From Crotalaria pallida (Eukaryota > Streptophyta > Magnoliopsida > Fabales > Fabaceae): a stretch of DNA of 64,000 nucleotides. The translations under genes and the position numbers were made by a program. Shown here in pieces: positions 11,973-22,639 of the stretch. The stretch spans positions 53,313,501-53,377,500 of the forward strand of contig CM075652.1 of assembly GCA_037953625.1 (NCBI GenBank), in the 5' to 3' direction. The first letter of the stretch is position 1, and each line of letters starts with the position of its first letter. The notes beneath the pieces were generated by a model. It was given only the letters and a program-made list of their open reading frames with translations. It made no database searches and was not told the DNA's origin.

Positions 11973-13570
11973 CCCATGATTTTGGTGGAATTTGGCTGAT
12001 TTTCCTTCAAGTGTTGGTGTGATTCCCCTGTCCTGAAGCAGCAACTTCGTCCTTCTGATTCTCTCTGTGTGTGTAGAGTTAGGTCACAAACGATACACCA
12101 TTGCAAAGCTTTATCTTTAAGCTTTGCAGTGATATATAGATTGTGAGTTGAGAGTGAGGGAGCAAGGAGAAATCAAGCTGTGAAGTGAAGGTGTTTTTCT
12201 GTCGAGAAACCAGAATCAGATTCGTGAAGCTCACTTTGAAGTCTGATTTTGGTGAGTACATGCACTCTTTGAGTCTCATTTTTGTTTCTATAGTTCGTGC
12301 ATGTTACCTAAAACACAATCTAACCATTTCCCCAATTTGTTTCTCCTTTTCATGTGTCAAAATCTCCTATTTCTGAACCTTACCAAAATTGTCCTGCATG
12401 AGAGCAGAGTTTGTGATTTTGGGGTTTCTCTGTGTTGATCTTGTTGTCCCTGTGTTGATACTCATCAAGCACGACTTTAAGGTAAGGGAGAAGCTTACTA
12501 TTTGCTAGAGTGAGGATAAACATGTTTAGTAAATAGGATGAGTCACCAAGAGACTCTAAGGGCATAACTTGAATTAGTTTTATGGCTTATAGGCTAACTT
12601 TAGCTCATTTCTGATTTTGAGCAATTATAATATGATGCATGCAAGCTATTGTGATGACAATTTCATGACATAATTGGATATTATGTGAATTGATCCATTA
12701 AGTTGTGAAATATGTGATTTATGCACTTTTGGGTATGATGATTTTGCATGCATGAATTTGTGATATGTCTAAGTGTTTAAACATGTGTACTTTAAGGTAT
12801 TAAACTTTGGTTAATGATGAAAATAGGTTAGATTTGAGTATTGGAAAGAATGGTATGCAAAACCCTACTTTTCAGTGTATTTTCTGCATAATCTAACCGG
12901 TTAGTCTGAGGTTGTAACCGGTTAGATACTGTCAGTTTTCAAAAGAAAAAGGTTTCTGAAATTGGCTAAGTGTTCATACCATTTACACTCAAGTTTAAGC
13001 TAGAATTTCATATAAAAACCAATCTAAAACTAAGTGATTGAGCACTGTTTGGTATAGATTGGAGGTGATGAGTTAATACCTTAATATTAAATGATAATTT
13101 CAAAAGGAAATTATGCATAAATGAAATTGGATTATGACTTAGATCTTTTGAATGATATTATGTGTTGAACTTAAGGTATTCTGTTATGCTAATACTTTGT
13201 TATTGGATTGAGTAGAGAATTCAAGAAAAGATTCTTTGAAAATCAGTGGTTTTAAATTCAGGTCTGTAATTCTAACTGGTTAGGTTATCATGTAACCGGT
13301 TAGTACCTGAGACTTAAAAATAAAAGTTAAGTTTTTGAGTAAGGATTGTTAATACCAATGATTATATTCTTTCAATCCAGGTCTATGAGCATATGTTTAA
13401 CTTAAATTCAAGGGTGAATTTTATGAGTAAAGTTATACCTCAAGATATCATTCAGAAGTTGTGTTTTCTAAGTCATAATAATGGAATTAATGGAAAGACC
13501 AACCTTAATAATTATGTGTGCATTCATGCATGGTGAAATGTGATGAAATAGGTTGGCAAGGATCGTTTGT

Positions 13571-14010
13571 CATGTTCTGGGAACATGAGGAGGGTACTCT
13601 GGGAGTACCAAATTGATGCAACCTACTTGATGACACATTCTGGGAATGTGGCCAGTGTCTGGGACATGGTTTCTTTGATGTGTTCTGGGAACACATTGGT
13701 GTGCAACCTACTTGATGACACATTCTGGTAATGTGGCCAGTGTCTGGGACATGGTTTCTTTGATGCATTCTGGGAACGTGATGCACACTCTGGGAGTGGT
13801 GCTTGTTTATATTCCAAGTATGGTTCTCTATACGTTCTGGGAACGTGATGCACACTCTGGGAGTGGTGCTTGTTTATATTCCAAGTATGGTTCTCTATAC
13901 GTTCTGGGAACGTGATGCACACTCTGAGGAGTGGTGCTTGTTTATATTCCAAGTATGGTTTGCTATACGTTCTGGGAACGTATGTTAGTGTTCTGGGAAC
14001 ACACTGGTGT
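13571..14010 (+). repeat. Hairpin array and 67-base tandem repeat in LTR
   Basis: About a dozen short inverted repeats share the core TTCTGGGAA or a variant centred on TGG. Examples are CATGTTCTGGGAACATG at 13571, GGTACTCTGGGAGTACC at 13593 and CACATTCTGGGAATGTG at 13634. From about 13774 to 13980 a 67-68 base unit containing one of them is repeated three times. The 3' LTR has the same array, with fewer tandem units, at 27264-27580. Confidence 0.85.
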
Positions 14011-14717
14011 AATGGATGGACGTCCGAGATTGATTAGTATTGGAGGCCTCAGGATTGTGAGATAGAGAGCATGCATCATGCCACCTGCATTGAAAGACTT
14101 ATTATGATTAACCGGGTGTGCTCATATGGTTATGCATTCTGATTTGCTACATGATTACTTGTGTATGTTAGTTTTATTCTCATTTGATTATGCAAATATG
14201 TATAGCTAACCCACATGCCCTTATTAGGTGTTGATTGTATATCTAGCTTGCACAAAAGTCAGTGAAGGAAGATGACCCTTAGGTGCATGCAGAGTATAGA
14301 TAGTGTGGGTTGGGAACCCTTTGTACAAATATCGAGGATCCGGCATATGGATGTTTAGACAGAGGACCAGTGACCAGCTCTATAACATCTCTATTTTTAG
14401 TAGTATTTATATTATACACATTTTGAAAGACGTATCATAGAATGAATTTAGTTTCATAATAATACTTATTTGGTATCCATGGACTTGTTACACTTGATAT
14501 ATTTTGAGAGTATAATATGATTATTTTACTATGTTTTCTCAAACTCTGATTTTATTTGTCAAATTCATTATTAGTCAAATTTTTGTAAAAGGAATTTTCA
14601 AATGAAAGAAAAATTTTTATTTTCAGATCTTTTTCCAACAATGACAAGTCCTGGTAATCATAAACTTATTACTTTTCTTATAAAGTAAGATGATAATACA
14701 AGGAGTGTTACACTTTT

Positions 14718-14735
14718 ATGGTATTAGAGCAATGG
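14718..14735 (+). promoter_or_regulatory. Primer binding site of the Tekay-like element
   Basis: Six bases behind the LTR end lies TATGGTATTAGAGCAATG. It differs by one transition from TGGTATCAGAGC, the usual plant site complementary to the 3' end of initiator methionine tRNA. Confidence 0.75.
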
Positions 14736-15329
14736 TCTTGACTTTTGGTCCTTGGGTGTGTGGTCCAATACGCTGGTCATCGATATCTGCAATGTTTTCT
14801 GGGAAGTATGCTTTCATATACTTCCAAACTAGATCTAAGGTTATGTGTAATGACTCTAGATAAGTAGCTTAGTCTGCTATTAAGAAGTGTTCTATGTTGT
14901 CTAAGTAGAAGTATGATAGTTGTATGCTTCTCTTTAGACATGTTGTAAACCCAAAACCATAGTGTTGGTTTATTACATTCTCATAGAACCAGTGATAAGG
15001 AAAATCTTAAGGAGTTGTAGTTAAGTCGTTGACTCTGGGGAAGAGTGTTTACCCTCACTAGTGTTAAAGTTAATCAACTTCTCAGACCGAATGCAAGGCA
15101 GTCATCTTCTTAAAGATCAACCTTGTTGAGTTTGTTAAACTCTAAACCTATCCTTTCTTTTGTTCCTTATGGATACGGGTATTGATCAAAGTTGCTCTAT
15201 GTCTTATCCAATCTCAAAGAAGAGACTCCTACAAATCTTCTTGTAGTTGTTTCCAATGTATGTCTGAATTGTTCTATTAAGATATTAGACTTTGTCTATC
15301 TACCTGTGTCTTGATTACATTTGATCTTA
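14736..15329. other. Leader region where gag is missing
   Basis: About 600 bases between primer site and the first pol homology, too short for a gypsy gag and without a zinc knuckle or Gag motif. A deletion of gag is the simplest reading. Confidence 0.5.
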
Positions 15330-16200
15330 GGCACGGTTTGGAAGCCGAGAGATCAAGTGATCATGATTAATGATGATAGAACAACCCTGTATTGGGATTC
15401 CCAAGCTTCGAATCTGGAATCCAATGGATCCATGTGTTTGCTTCTGGGCAGCAGTGAAGGAAAAAGGGGGTTAAAGAAATCTTGGTTACAAGAAATGATG
15501 TCAGGTTTACCCTTGAGCAAAGAGATAGAGTTTGGAATCAAGTTAATTCTTGAAGCTGATTCTATCTCTACTACCCTTATGATATGGTACCATCGGGAAT
15601 GGTCAAATGGAAGAAACACGTAGAGAAGTTTCTAAAAAGGTTATGGTTGGATCAGGTTAAAGGAGTCTAAGTGTTTTCTAAGATTGATTGGAGGTCGGAT
15701 TAACCTCAAATCAGGATTCGGGACAGGGATACACCTAAGACTGCCTTTTGATCTCGATACGGACATTATGAGTAGGAAATAATGCCGTTCGAATTGACTA
15801 ATGCACCTGTTCTTTTATGGATTATAAGAACGGGACCTTTAGACTATATTTGGATTCGTTTGTGGTTTATTCTAAGAATCCGGAGGAGCATGCGGAACAT
15901 CTCAGGATTGTGTTGAGAATCCTGCAGGAGGAGTAGTTGTGTGCTAAGCTCACCAAAGATGAGTTTTGGTTGAGCGAAGTTAAGTTCGCAGGGCATGTGA
16001 TCTTTAAAGAAGAAATTGTGGTGGATCCAACAAAGGTGAATTCAGTGGTGTAATGTGAACAACTTAAGACTGTGGTTAAAGTAAGAAGTTTCTTAGGGCT
16101 GGCTGGATACTATCGCCGGATTATTGACGGATTTTCTAAGATCGCATGGCCTTTGACCAAGTTGACTTGGAAAGATCAACTGTTTGTATGGAATAATAGG
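15330..16200 (+). pseudogene. Gypsy protease/reverse transcriptase fragment
   Basis: Translation across three frames gives a broken chromovirus pol. GLPLSKEIEFGI comes first, from the segment just ahead of RT. RT pieces follow: IRIRDRDTPKTAF, MPFELTNAP, VVYSKNPEEHAEHLRIVL, KFAGHVIF and FLGLAGYYRRII. Several stops and frameshifts interrupt it, and the YxDD catalytic block is lost or unrecognisable. It ends near 16200 at non-coding sequence, and the rest of pol resumes only at 22740. Confidence 0.8.
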
Positions 16201-16610
16201 ATGTTGTTTAATTATAGTGGGGTAGTGATGGATTATACCCTAATATAACATGATTAGTCCAAGAGGAATTATGGAAAAATGTGAGTATGTTATGATTTAA
16301 ATCATTTCAGTGATAAATTCAGTTGGAATTAAGGTATTAGATTATGATTAAATCCTATTTTGAGTTGGATTGGATGATGTAAAGAAAATGGTCTTGAAAT
16401 CCTTTGGTTTTATTTCTAAAATTGTACTTACTAACCGGTTAGAGTTTCTTGTAACCGGTTAGAAGCTGAAAGTTTAAAATAAAAATTTAAGTCATTTGTG
16501 AAGGAACTTATGGTATCAATAAATATCTTCCTCCAATCCAAACTCAATGTCAATCACCTAAGTAAAATTTAAGGAAGGATTTAATGTGGTAAAATAACTT
16601 AATACCTTGA
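16201..16610. other. Non-coding, LTR-like segment inside pol
   Basis: This piece interrupts RT from RNase H. It carries a TAACCGGTTA pair (16432 and 16452) followed by an A-rich tail, exactly as in the LTRs, so I take it as an inserted or rearranged LTR-like fragment. Its continuation is about 22463-22640, beyond the nested SIRE-like element. Confidence 0.5.
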
Positions 16611-18211
16611 TGAAGAAACCGCAATTGGTGGTTGGAGAGACAAAGGAACCCTAGGAACACACCTAGAAGGGGGGGTTGAATAGGTGTATAAGAAACCTTG
16701 AAAGATTTTCGAAAGAAATAAATCGAAACAATTAAAACAAATGATTTTTACAAATTCTACAACACTTAATCGATTAACCTGCAATTTAATCGATTAAACC
16801 TGAAAGTTCAAAAGTCCTTAATCGATTAAACGAACACTTAATCGATTAAATCTATCAGAAACTGAAAAATCACTTTTCAATCGAATACGAAAATCAATCA
16901 ATCAACATGTAAGATCAGAGATTCAGCGGAGATGATTAACACCTATATTCTTATTGATTAACCTAGTTATGAAAATGATTTTCCCTTTATCAATTTGAAC
17001 AAATAAAGATTTAATTCAATCAATTATGAAAATCAATCTTTCTAGGTTTTCAATCAAGAACGCAATCAAATGACTTGAATATAAAGAGTAAGGGTTTAGA
17101 GATACGACACAGTGATTTATCCTGGTTCACTTTCATCCGCTTGAAAGTTACATCCAGTCCCCTCTTCAACCAAGAGAGATTCTTCACTATGAGGAATTAG
17201 AGTTCTCAAATTACAAGTGATTGCCTCACAAGACTTCCTTCTTGCTAGCCTACAAGAGATAACCGACACCCTTGCCTTGTAATCCTATTGATCTTCTCTC
17301 TAATCTAACCTCTACCCCTTGTTGATAATCGACACAACAAGTCTTCAATTGCTTGATGATAATCCACACACCAAGGCTTCTCCTTGCTTGATTCACAACC
17401 AAGACTTTCTTCAATTGCTTGAAGTTTGCTTGATGGTAATCGACACATCAAGGCTTCTTGTTTGTTGTAGTGGCTTGCCTTATTGCAAAGATTACAACTC
17501 AATGAATACACATAACAATCCTAATGAATCTCAATCAATAGCTATGACAAATCACACAAAAGATTCAAAGGTTCTTGATCAAAGAATATGAAAATAGAAA
17601 AGCTTTGATCTTTGAAATTGAGAGAGAATAGAGTGGCTTGATTCTTTGTAAAATGAATATCAAAATGATAGGTTATGATCACAAAGATTAGGAAAAGGTT
17701 TTTATAGAATACCCAAAAGTTATGGCACTTGAAAAACTGATTTTGAGAAGTGAAAATCGTATTTTAAAAAATCAGTTCAGCAGTGTTTAATCGATTAAAT
17801 CTTCACTTAATCGAGTAGTAATCGATTAAATTCATCCTTAATCGATTAAATCCATACTGTACATTTTAGAAACTTGTTTTCTCAAAAACCAACCTTTCCT
17901 TTCAAACCTTTAAGCCACCTATTGATTCTAGGTTAAGTGAAAACTCAAATTATGATTTAATCATGACTTATGAATGAGATTCACTACCCTCTAAACAAAC
18001 TACCCAAATGAAAACCTATGAAGCTTGAGAGGCAAAAGATAAAACAAAAACAATTACACTCAAACTTAAGTCTTCATGAGCTTGCTTTCTCTCTTCTTCA
18101 CTTGATGTTTGTTGTTGCTTGTTGAACTTGAACTTGATCATCACATGATAGCTTGTTCAAAACACTTTGTAACCTTTTGTCATTATCAAAACATTCATCA
18201 TGGAACTAACA
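16611..18211 (-). repeat. 3' LTR of the SIRE-like element
   Basis: On the sense (minus) strand the LTR starts TGTTAGTTCC at 18211 and ends GGTTTCTTCA at 16611. It has a TATAAAAACC box at 17697-17706 and four pairs of TTAATCGATTAA-type palindromes, each pair 20 bases apart (16766/16786, 16818/16838, 17787/17807, 17818/17838). Confidence 0.9.
17697..17706 (-). promoter_or_regulatory. LTR TATA box of the SIRE-like element
   Basis: TATAAAAACC on the minus strand is identical in the 5' LTR at 21943-21952, which would drive transcription of the gag RNA. It lies about 500 bases downstream of the LTR start in the sense direction. Confidence 0.55.
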
Positions 18212-18226
18212 ATCTCCCCCTTTTTG
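18212..18226 (-). promoter_or_regulatory. Polypurine tract of the SIRE-like element
   Basis: The minus strand reads AAAAAGGGGGAGAT directly before the TGTTAG start of the 3' LTR. This is the purine run expected to prime plus-strand DNA synthesis, and it fixes the element's orientation. Confidence 0.85.
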
Positions 18227-18489
18227 AAAATGACAAACCATGTTTTGAAGTTCTTTGAAGTTCGTTGAAGTTGTTGATGCTTTAACAATTTGATCACTTG
18301 GTGAGACTCTTGCTCCCCCTCAATAAATGCTTTTGACTTTGCTCAACCTACATAAAAACAACAAAAACAACCTTTCTCCAAACAAACATCTAAAAATCAT
18401 ATTATTTCTCCAACAATCATTTCTCCACCTTTGAGAAACATTCCAATCAATTCAAAACATCATATTTCTCCCCCTTTGGCATTATCAAA

Positions 18490-18940
18490 AAAGTAATATA
18501 TACCAATTGAAATATAACATCTAAGCCAAGGTAAGAAATCAATGATCATTTCTTTACAACATTGATACCAATTGAACAAATACAATAGAACTATACTTTG
18601 CAATGTGATATCAATTGGCAAGAGAATATAACAACGAAATATGATACCAATTGAGAACTAAAAAGATCATAATATCACTTAACAAAGTAGATATCAATTA
18701 TAAAGAAGTATCAATAATCACAAAAATTTGATACCAAATGTGATATTTCTTTAAAAAAAACAACCAAAGCATGTCACTCTATCATGATAACCATCTATGA
18801 ATCTACTCAATGATACCAAAAGATTTAATTAAACATTTAGAAAAGTAATACCAATTGAGAAGATACCATATGAAGTTCACAAATCTATCAACAACATTTG
18901 TACCAAATTGTAGGACTTCTTTTCATACCAATTGAAGATG
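18490..18940 (-). repeat. Cluster of primer-site-like motifs
   Basis: About ten variants of TCAATTGGTATCA (sense strand) lie between gag and the polypurine tract, for example at 18501, 18564, 18606, 18643, 18730, 18847 and 18925. The same sequence spans the junction between 5' LTR and primer site at about 20850-20864. Confidence 0.75.
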
Positions 18941-18997
18941 CAAATATGAATAACACTTGTAAGCTCTCTTTGCTCTTCAATCATACCTACAAAACAA

Positions 18998-20788
18998 TCA
19001 TGCTTTGCTTTTTGGTATCCAAATGGTTTTGGATCCATTTTTATTAGTGTAGGGACTTTCACCCTTTTTCATCCAAACAAAATCTCCTTTAGGTATACCA
19101 TGCACTTTAATATAACACACATTTGAAGTATGTCCATGAGTACCACAATAGAAACATGTTGGTGCATTTGAAAAATCAACTTTAGAAAAATCAACAACAT
19201 TTCTATGAGAATTACTCTTAGCATTAGTATAACCCAAACCAAACATGTTTGAATTTTCTCTTTGAAAATTTGACAATGTGCGCAATCTAATGTCACCATT
19301 TGTGAAACTTGCAAGCTTATTTTTCAAAATAGCATTTTCTTTTTTAAGCAACTTGCAATTCTCACAATCAACCACAATATTCACTCTACTAGCACAATCA
19401 CAAGAAGAACTAGCATATATAAGATCAAGAGTTTCATTTTCAAGATTAAGCTCATCAACTTGCTTTTGAAGATCTAAAATCTCTTTTTGATGTTTCAAAA
19501 TGAGCTTCTTTCTTTCAATGTTTTTCAAAGCTAGTTTTTCAAGTTGTTCATGCATTTCTTCATAAGCATTATATAACAATTCATATTTAGAAGAAATTTC
19601 GGATTTAGTAAGACTTACATTGCTATTTTCGCTTTGTTCACTTGATTCATCATTTGAACTTTGTTCTTCATCATCTACTAGAGTTATCAAGTTGAGACAA
19701 GCGGCTTCTTTATCATCCGATGAACTACTCAATGTGCTTTTCTTGTTATCTTCATCACTATCCCAAACTATGTATGCTCTTTTAGATTTAGAATTTTTCT
19801 TGTCTTTCTCCTTCTTCTTGAGATACCTAGAGCATGAGTACTTGAGATGTCCGGGTTTTCCGCATTCATGGCAAACTACACCTTCTTTTGAAGTTTTGGT
19901 CTTGTAGTGTGGAGAATCCTTCACTTTACGTTTGTCCTTGTTCAACCTTCCTTTTCTCCTTAGAAACTTGTCAAACTTCCTTAACAAAAGTTTCATGTCT
20001 TTTTCATCAACATCGGAATCGGAATCTTCACTATCATCATCATCGGAACTTTCTTTCTTTTTATATGATCTATTGACTTTAAGAGCAAGTCCCTTTCTTT
20101 CTTTGTTCTTATCCGACTCTTCATTGATACTTAATCGTCCAAGCTCCATTTCATGTTCTTGAAGCTTTCTAAAAAGTGTTGTTAGATCCATAGCATCCAA
20201 ATTCTTAGATTCAACAATAGCCGTTACTTTTGGTTGCCAATTCCTGTCTAAACATCTCAACACTTTGTTAGAAAGTTCACCTTGTAAGAAAGTCTTACCA
20301 AGAGCAAGTAAATGGTTAATAATATGAGTAAAACGCTTTTGCATATCATTAATAGATTCATTTGGAAGCATATGAAACAATTCATAATCACGCATTAAAG
20401 CATTCAATCTAGCTCTCCTAACCTCACTAGTTCCTTCATGAGTCACTTGTAAAGTGTCCCACATTTCCTTAGCACTAGAACATTGAGAAACTCTAAAGAA
20501 CTCGTCATAGGATAAAGCGGAGGTAATGATATTCTTTGCTTTATAATCATATTGAACTTTCTTTCTATCATCATCTTTCCACTTATCCTCGGGGATCAAT
20601 TGTTCTACACCTTCAACTAAACTAGAGGGAATATGAGGACCTTTTTCAACTACTTTCCAAATTTCACTATCTATGGCTTGGATAAAGATTTTCATTCTAA
20701 CTTTCCAATATGCATAGCCTTCACCATTAAAGAGTGGAGGACGACTTATCGAAGCACCTTCACCACCAAAGGGATTCATGGAACCCAT
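18998..20788 (-). CDS. Gag polyprotein of the SIRE-like element
   Basis: An uninterrupted 596-codon frame starts at ATG 20788 (MGSMNPFGGEG). It has the Ty1/copia Gag plan: an N-terminal PPLFNGEGYAYWKVRM block (about 17-32), a UBN2-type capsid domain to about residue 225, then a basic and acidic linker. A CCHC zinc knuckle, CHECGKPGHLKYSC, lies near 303-316. A long coiled coil spans about 400-480, and a second CCHC knuckle, CFYCGTHGHTSNVC, lies near 540-553. Gag forms the virus-like particle and packages the RNA. The coiled coil and second knuckle are typical of the SIRE group. Full length with no stops in a young element suggests it is still functional. No pol follows, so enzymes must come from elsewhere. 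Confidence 0.9.
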   Translation of the reverse strand: MGSMNPFGGEGASISRPPLFNGEGYAYWKVRMKIFIQAIDSEIWKVVEKGPHIPSSLVEGVEQLIPEDKWKDDDRKKVQYDYKAKNIITSALSYDEFFRVSQCSSAKEMWDTLQVTHEGTSEVRRARLNALMRDYELFHMLPNESINDMQKRFTHIINHLLALGKTFLQGELSNKVLRCLDRNWQPKVTAIVESKNLDAMDLTTLFRKLQEHEMELGRLSINEESDKNKERKGLALKVNRSYKKKESSDDDDSEDSDSDVDEKDMKLLLRKFDKFLRRKGRLNKDKRKVKDSPHYKTKTSKEGVVCHECGKPGHLKYSCSRYLKKKEKDKKNSKSKRAYIVWDSDEDNKKSTLSSSSDDKEAACLNLITLVDDEEQSSNDESSEQSENSNVSLTKSEISSKYELLYNAYEEMHEQLEKLALKNIERKKLILKHQKEILDLQKQVDELNLENETLDLIYASSSCDCASRVNIVVDCENCKLLKKENAILKNKLASFTNGDIRLRTLSNFQRENSNMFGLGYTNAKSNSHRNVVDFSKVDFSNAPTCFYCGTHGHTSNVCYIKVHGIPKGDFVWMKKGESPYTNKNGSKTIWIPKSKA

Positions 20789-20842
20789 TGCGATTTTCTT
20801 AAAGGATCTTTACGAAAAGCTCTTATGCTCGCGTCTTTCGAC

Positions 20843-20860
20843 CGAGCTCTGATACCAATT
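20843..20860 (-). promoter_or_regulatory. Primer binding site of the SIRE-like element
   Basis: Next to the 5' LTR end the minus strand reads ATTGGTATCAGAGCTCGG. It contains TGGTATCAGAGC, complementary to the 3' end of plant initiator methionine tRNA. Confidence 0.85.
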
Positions 20861-22457
20861 GAAGAAACCGCAATTGGTGGTTGGAGAGACAAAGGAACCC
20901 TAGGAACACACCTAGAAGGGGGGGTTGAATAGGTGTATAAGAAACCTTGAAAGATTTTCGAAAGAAATAAATCGAAACAATTAAAACAAATGATTTTTAC
21001 AAATTCTACAGCACTTAATCGATTAACCTGCAATTTAATCGATTAAACCTGAAAGTTCAAAAGTCCTTAATCAATTAAACGAACACTTAATCGATTAAAT
21101 CTATCAGAAACTGAAAAATAACTTTTCAATCGAATACGAAAATCAATCAATCAACATGTAAGATCAGAGATTCAGCGGAGATGATTAACACCTATATTCT
21201 TATTGATTAACCTAGTTATGAAAATGATTTTCCCTTTATCAATTTGAACAAATAAATATTTAATTCAATCAATTATGAAAATCAATCTTTCTAGTTTTTC
21301 AATCAAGAACGCAATCAAATGACTTGAATATAAAGAGTAAGGGTTTAGAGATACGACACAGTGATTTATCCTGGTTCACTTTCATCCGCTTGAAAGCTAC
21401 ATCCAGTCCCCTCTTCAACCAAGAGAGATTCTTCACTATGAGGAATTAGAGTTCTCAAATTACAAGTGATTGCCTCACAAGACTTCCTTCTTGCTAGCCT
21501 ACAAGAGATAACCGACACCCTTGCCTTGTAATCCTATTGATCTTCTCTCTAATCTAACCTCTACCCCTTGTTGATAATCGACACAACAAGTCTTCAATTG
21601 CTTGATGATAATCCACACACCAAGGCTTCTCCTTGCTTGATTCACAACCAAGACTTTCTTCAATTGCTTGAACTTTGTTTGATGATAATCGACACATCAA
21701 GGCTTCTTGTTTGTTGTAGTGGCTTGCCTTATTGCAAAGATTACAACTCAATGAATACACATAACAATCCTAATGAATCTCAATGAGCTATGACAAATCA
21801 CACAAAAGATTCAAAGGTTCTTGATCAAAGAATATGAAAATAGAAAAGCTTTGATCTTTGAAATTGAGAGAGAATAGAGTGGCTTGATTCTTTGTAAAAT
21901 GAATATCAAAATGATAGGTTATGATCACAAAGATTAGGAAAAGGTTTTTATAGAATACCCAAAAGTTATGGCACTTGAAAAACTGATTTTGAGAAGTGAA
22001 AATCGTATTTTAAAAAATCAATTCAGCAGTGTTTAATCGATTAAATCTTCACTTAATCGAGTAGTAGTCGATTAAATTCATCCTTAATCGATTAAATCCA
22101 TACTGTACATTTTAGAAACTTGTTTTCTCAAAAACCAACCTTTCCTTTCAAACCTTTAAGCCACCTATTGATTCTAGGTTAAGTGAAAACTCAAATTATG
22201 ATTTAATCATGACTTATGAATGAGATTCACTACCCTCTAAACAAACTACCCAAATGAAAACCTATGAAGCTTGAGAGGCAAAAGATAAAACAAAAACAAT
22301 TACACTCAAACTTAAGTCTTCATGAGCTTGCTTTCTCTCTTCTTCACTTGATGTTTGTTGTTGCTTGTTGAACTTGAACTTGATCATCACATGATAGCTT
22401 GTTCAAAACACTTTGTAACCTTTTGTCATTATCAAAACATTCATCATGGAACTAACA
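20861..22457 (-). repeat. 5' LTR of the SIRE-like element
   Basis: A near-identical partner of 16611-18211 (about 99 percent by eye), ending at 22457 before the CTTGA duplication. One palindrome copy in it has changed from TTAATCGATTAA to TTAATCAATTAA. Confidence 0.9.
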
Positions 22458-22639
22458 CTTGATTCATCATTGAATTGATTTAAGCGGATTGAATCATAAT
22501 ACTTATGGACTAATCAAGATTAAAAATTAAGGAGCTACTCCAATCGGAGAAGGTAGAGAATTGAGCTGGATGATACAAAAGAGACAATAAGTGCTAAGAT
22601 AAGAAGGTTGTGATTCATGAACAAGTTTGGAGTTCGAAA

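Larger units (their letters stand above)
11778..14712 (+). repeat. 5' LTR of the Tekay-like element, 5'-truncated
   Basis: It matches 25481-28291 closely to the TGTTACA end at 14712. It holds paired TAACCGGTTA palindromes near 11804, 12894 and 13273, and an expanded hairpin/tandem-repeat block at 13570-14010. A TATAAATA box lies at 11965-11972. Confidence 0.85.
16611..22457 (-). mobile_element. Gag-only SIRE-like Ty1/copia element (TR-GAG type)
   Basis: Two LTRs of about 1.6 kb (16611-18211 and 20861-22457) differ at only about a dozen positions plus two small indels. They are flanked by a perfect target duplication, CTTGA, at 16606-16610 and 22458-22462. On the minus strand the order is LTR, primer site, a full-length gag (18998-20788), a polypurine tract and LTR. 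Protease, integrase and RT are absent: only about 790 bases separate the gag stop from the 3' LTR. This is the layout of TR-GAG non-autonomous elements, which depend on enzymes of a related full copy. Near-identical LTRs mark a recent insertion. Confidence 0.92.

Noticed and set aside
13505..13988. Several long frames with repeated Trp/Gly/Asn or Arg/His/Pro patterns
   Set aside because: They are reading-throughs of the LTR hairpin and tandem repeats, with frames open on both strands.
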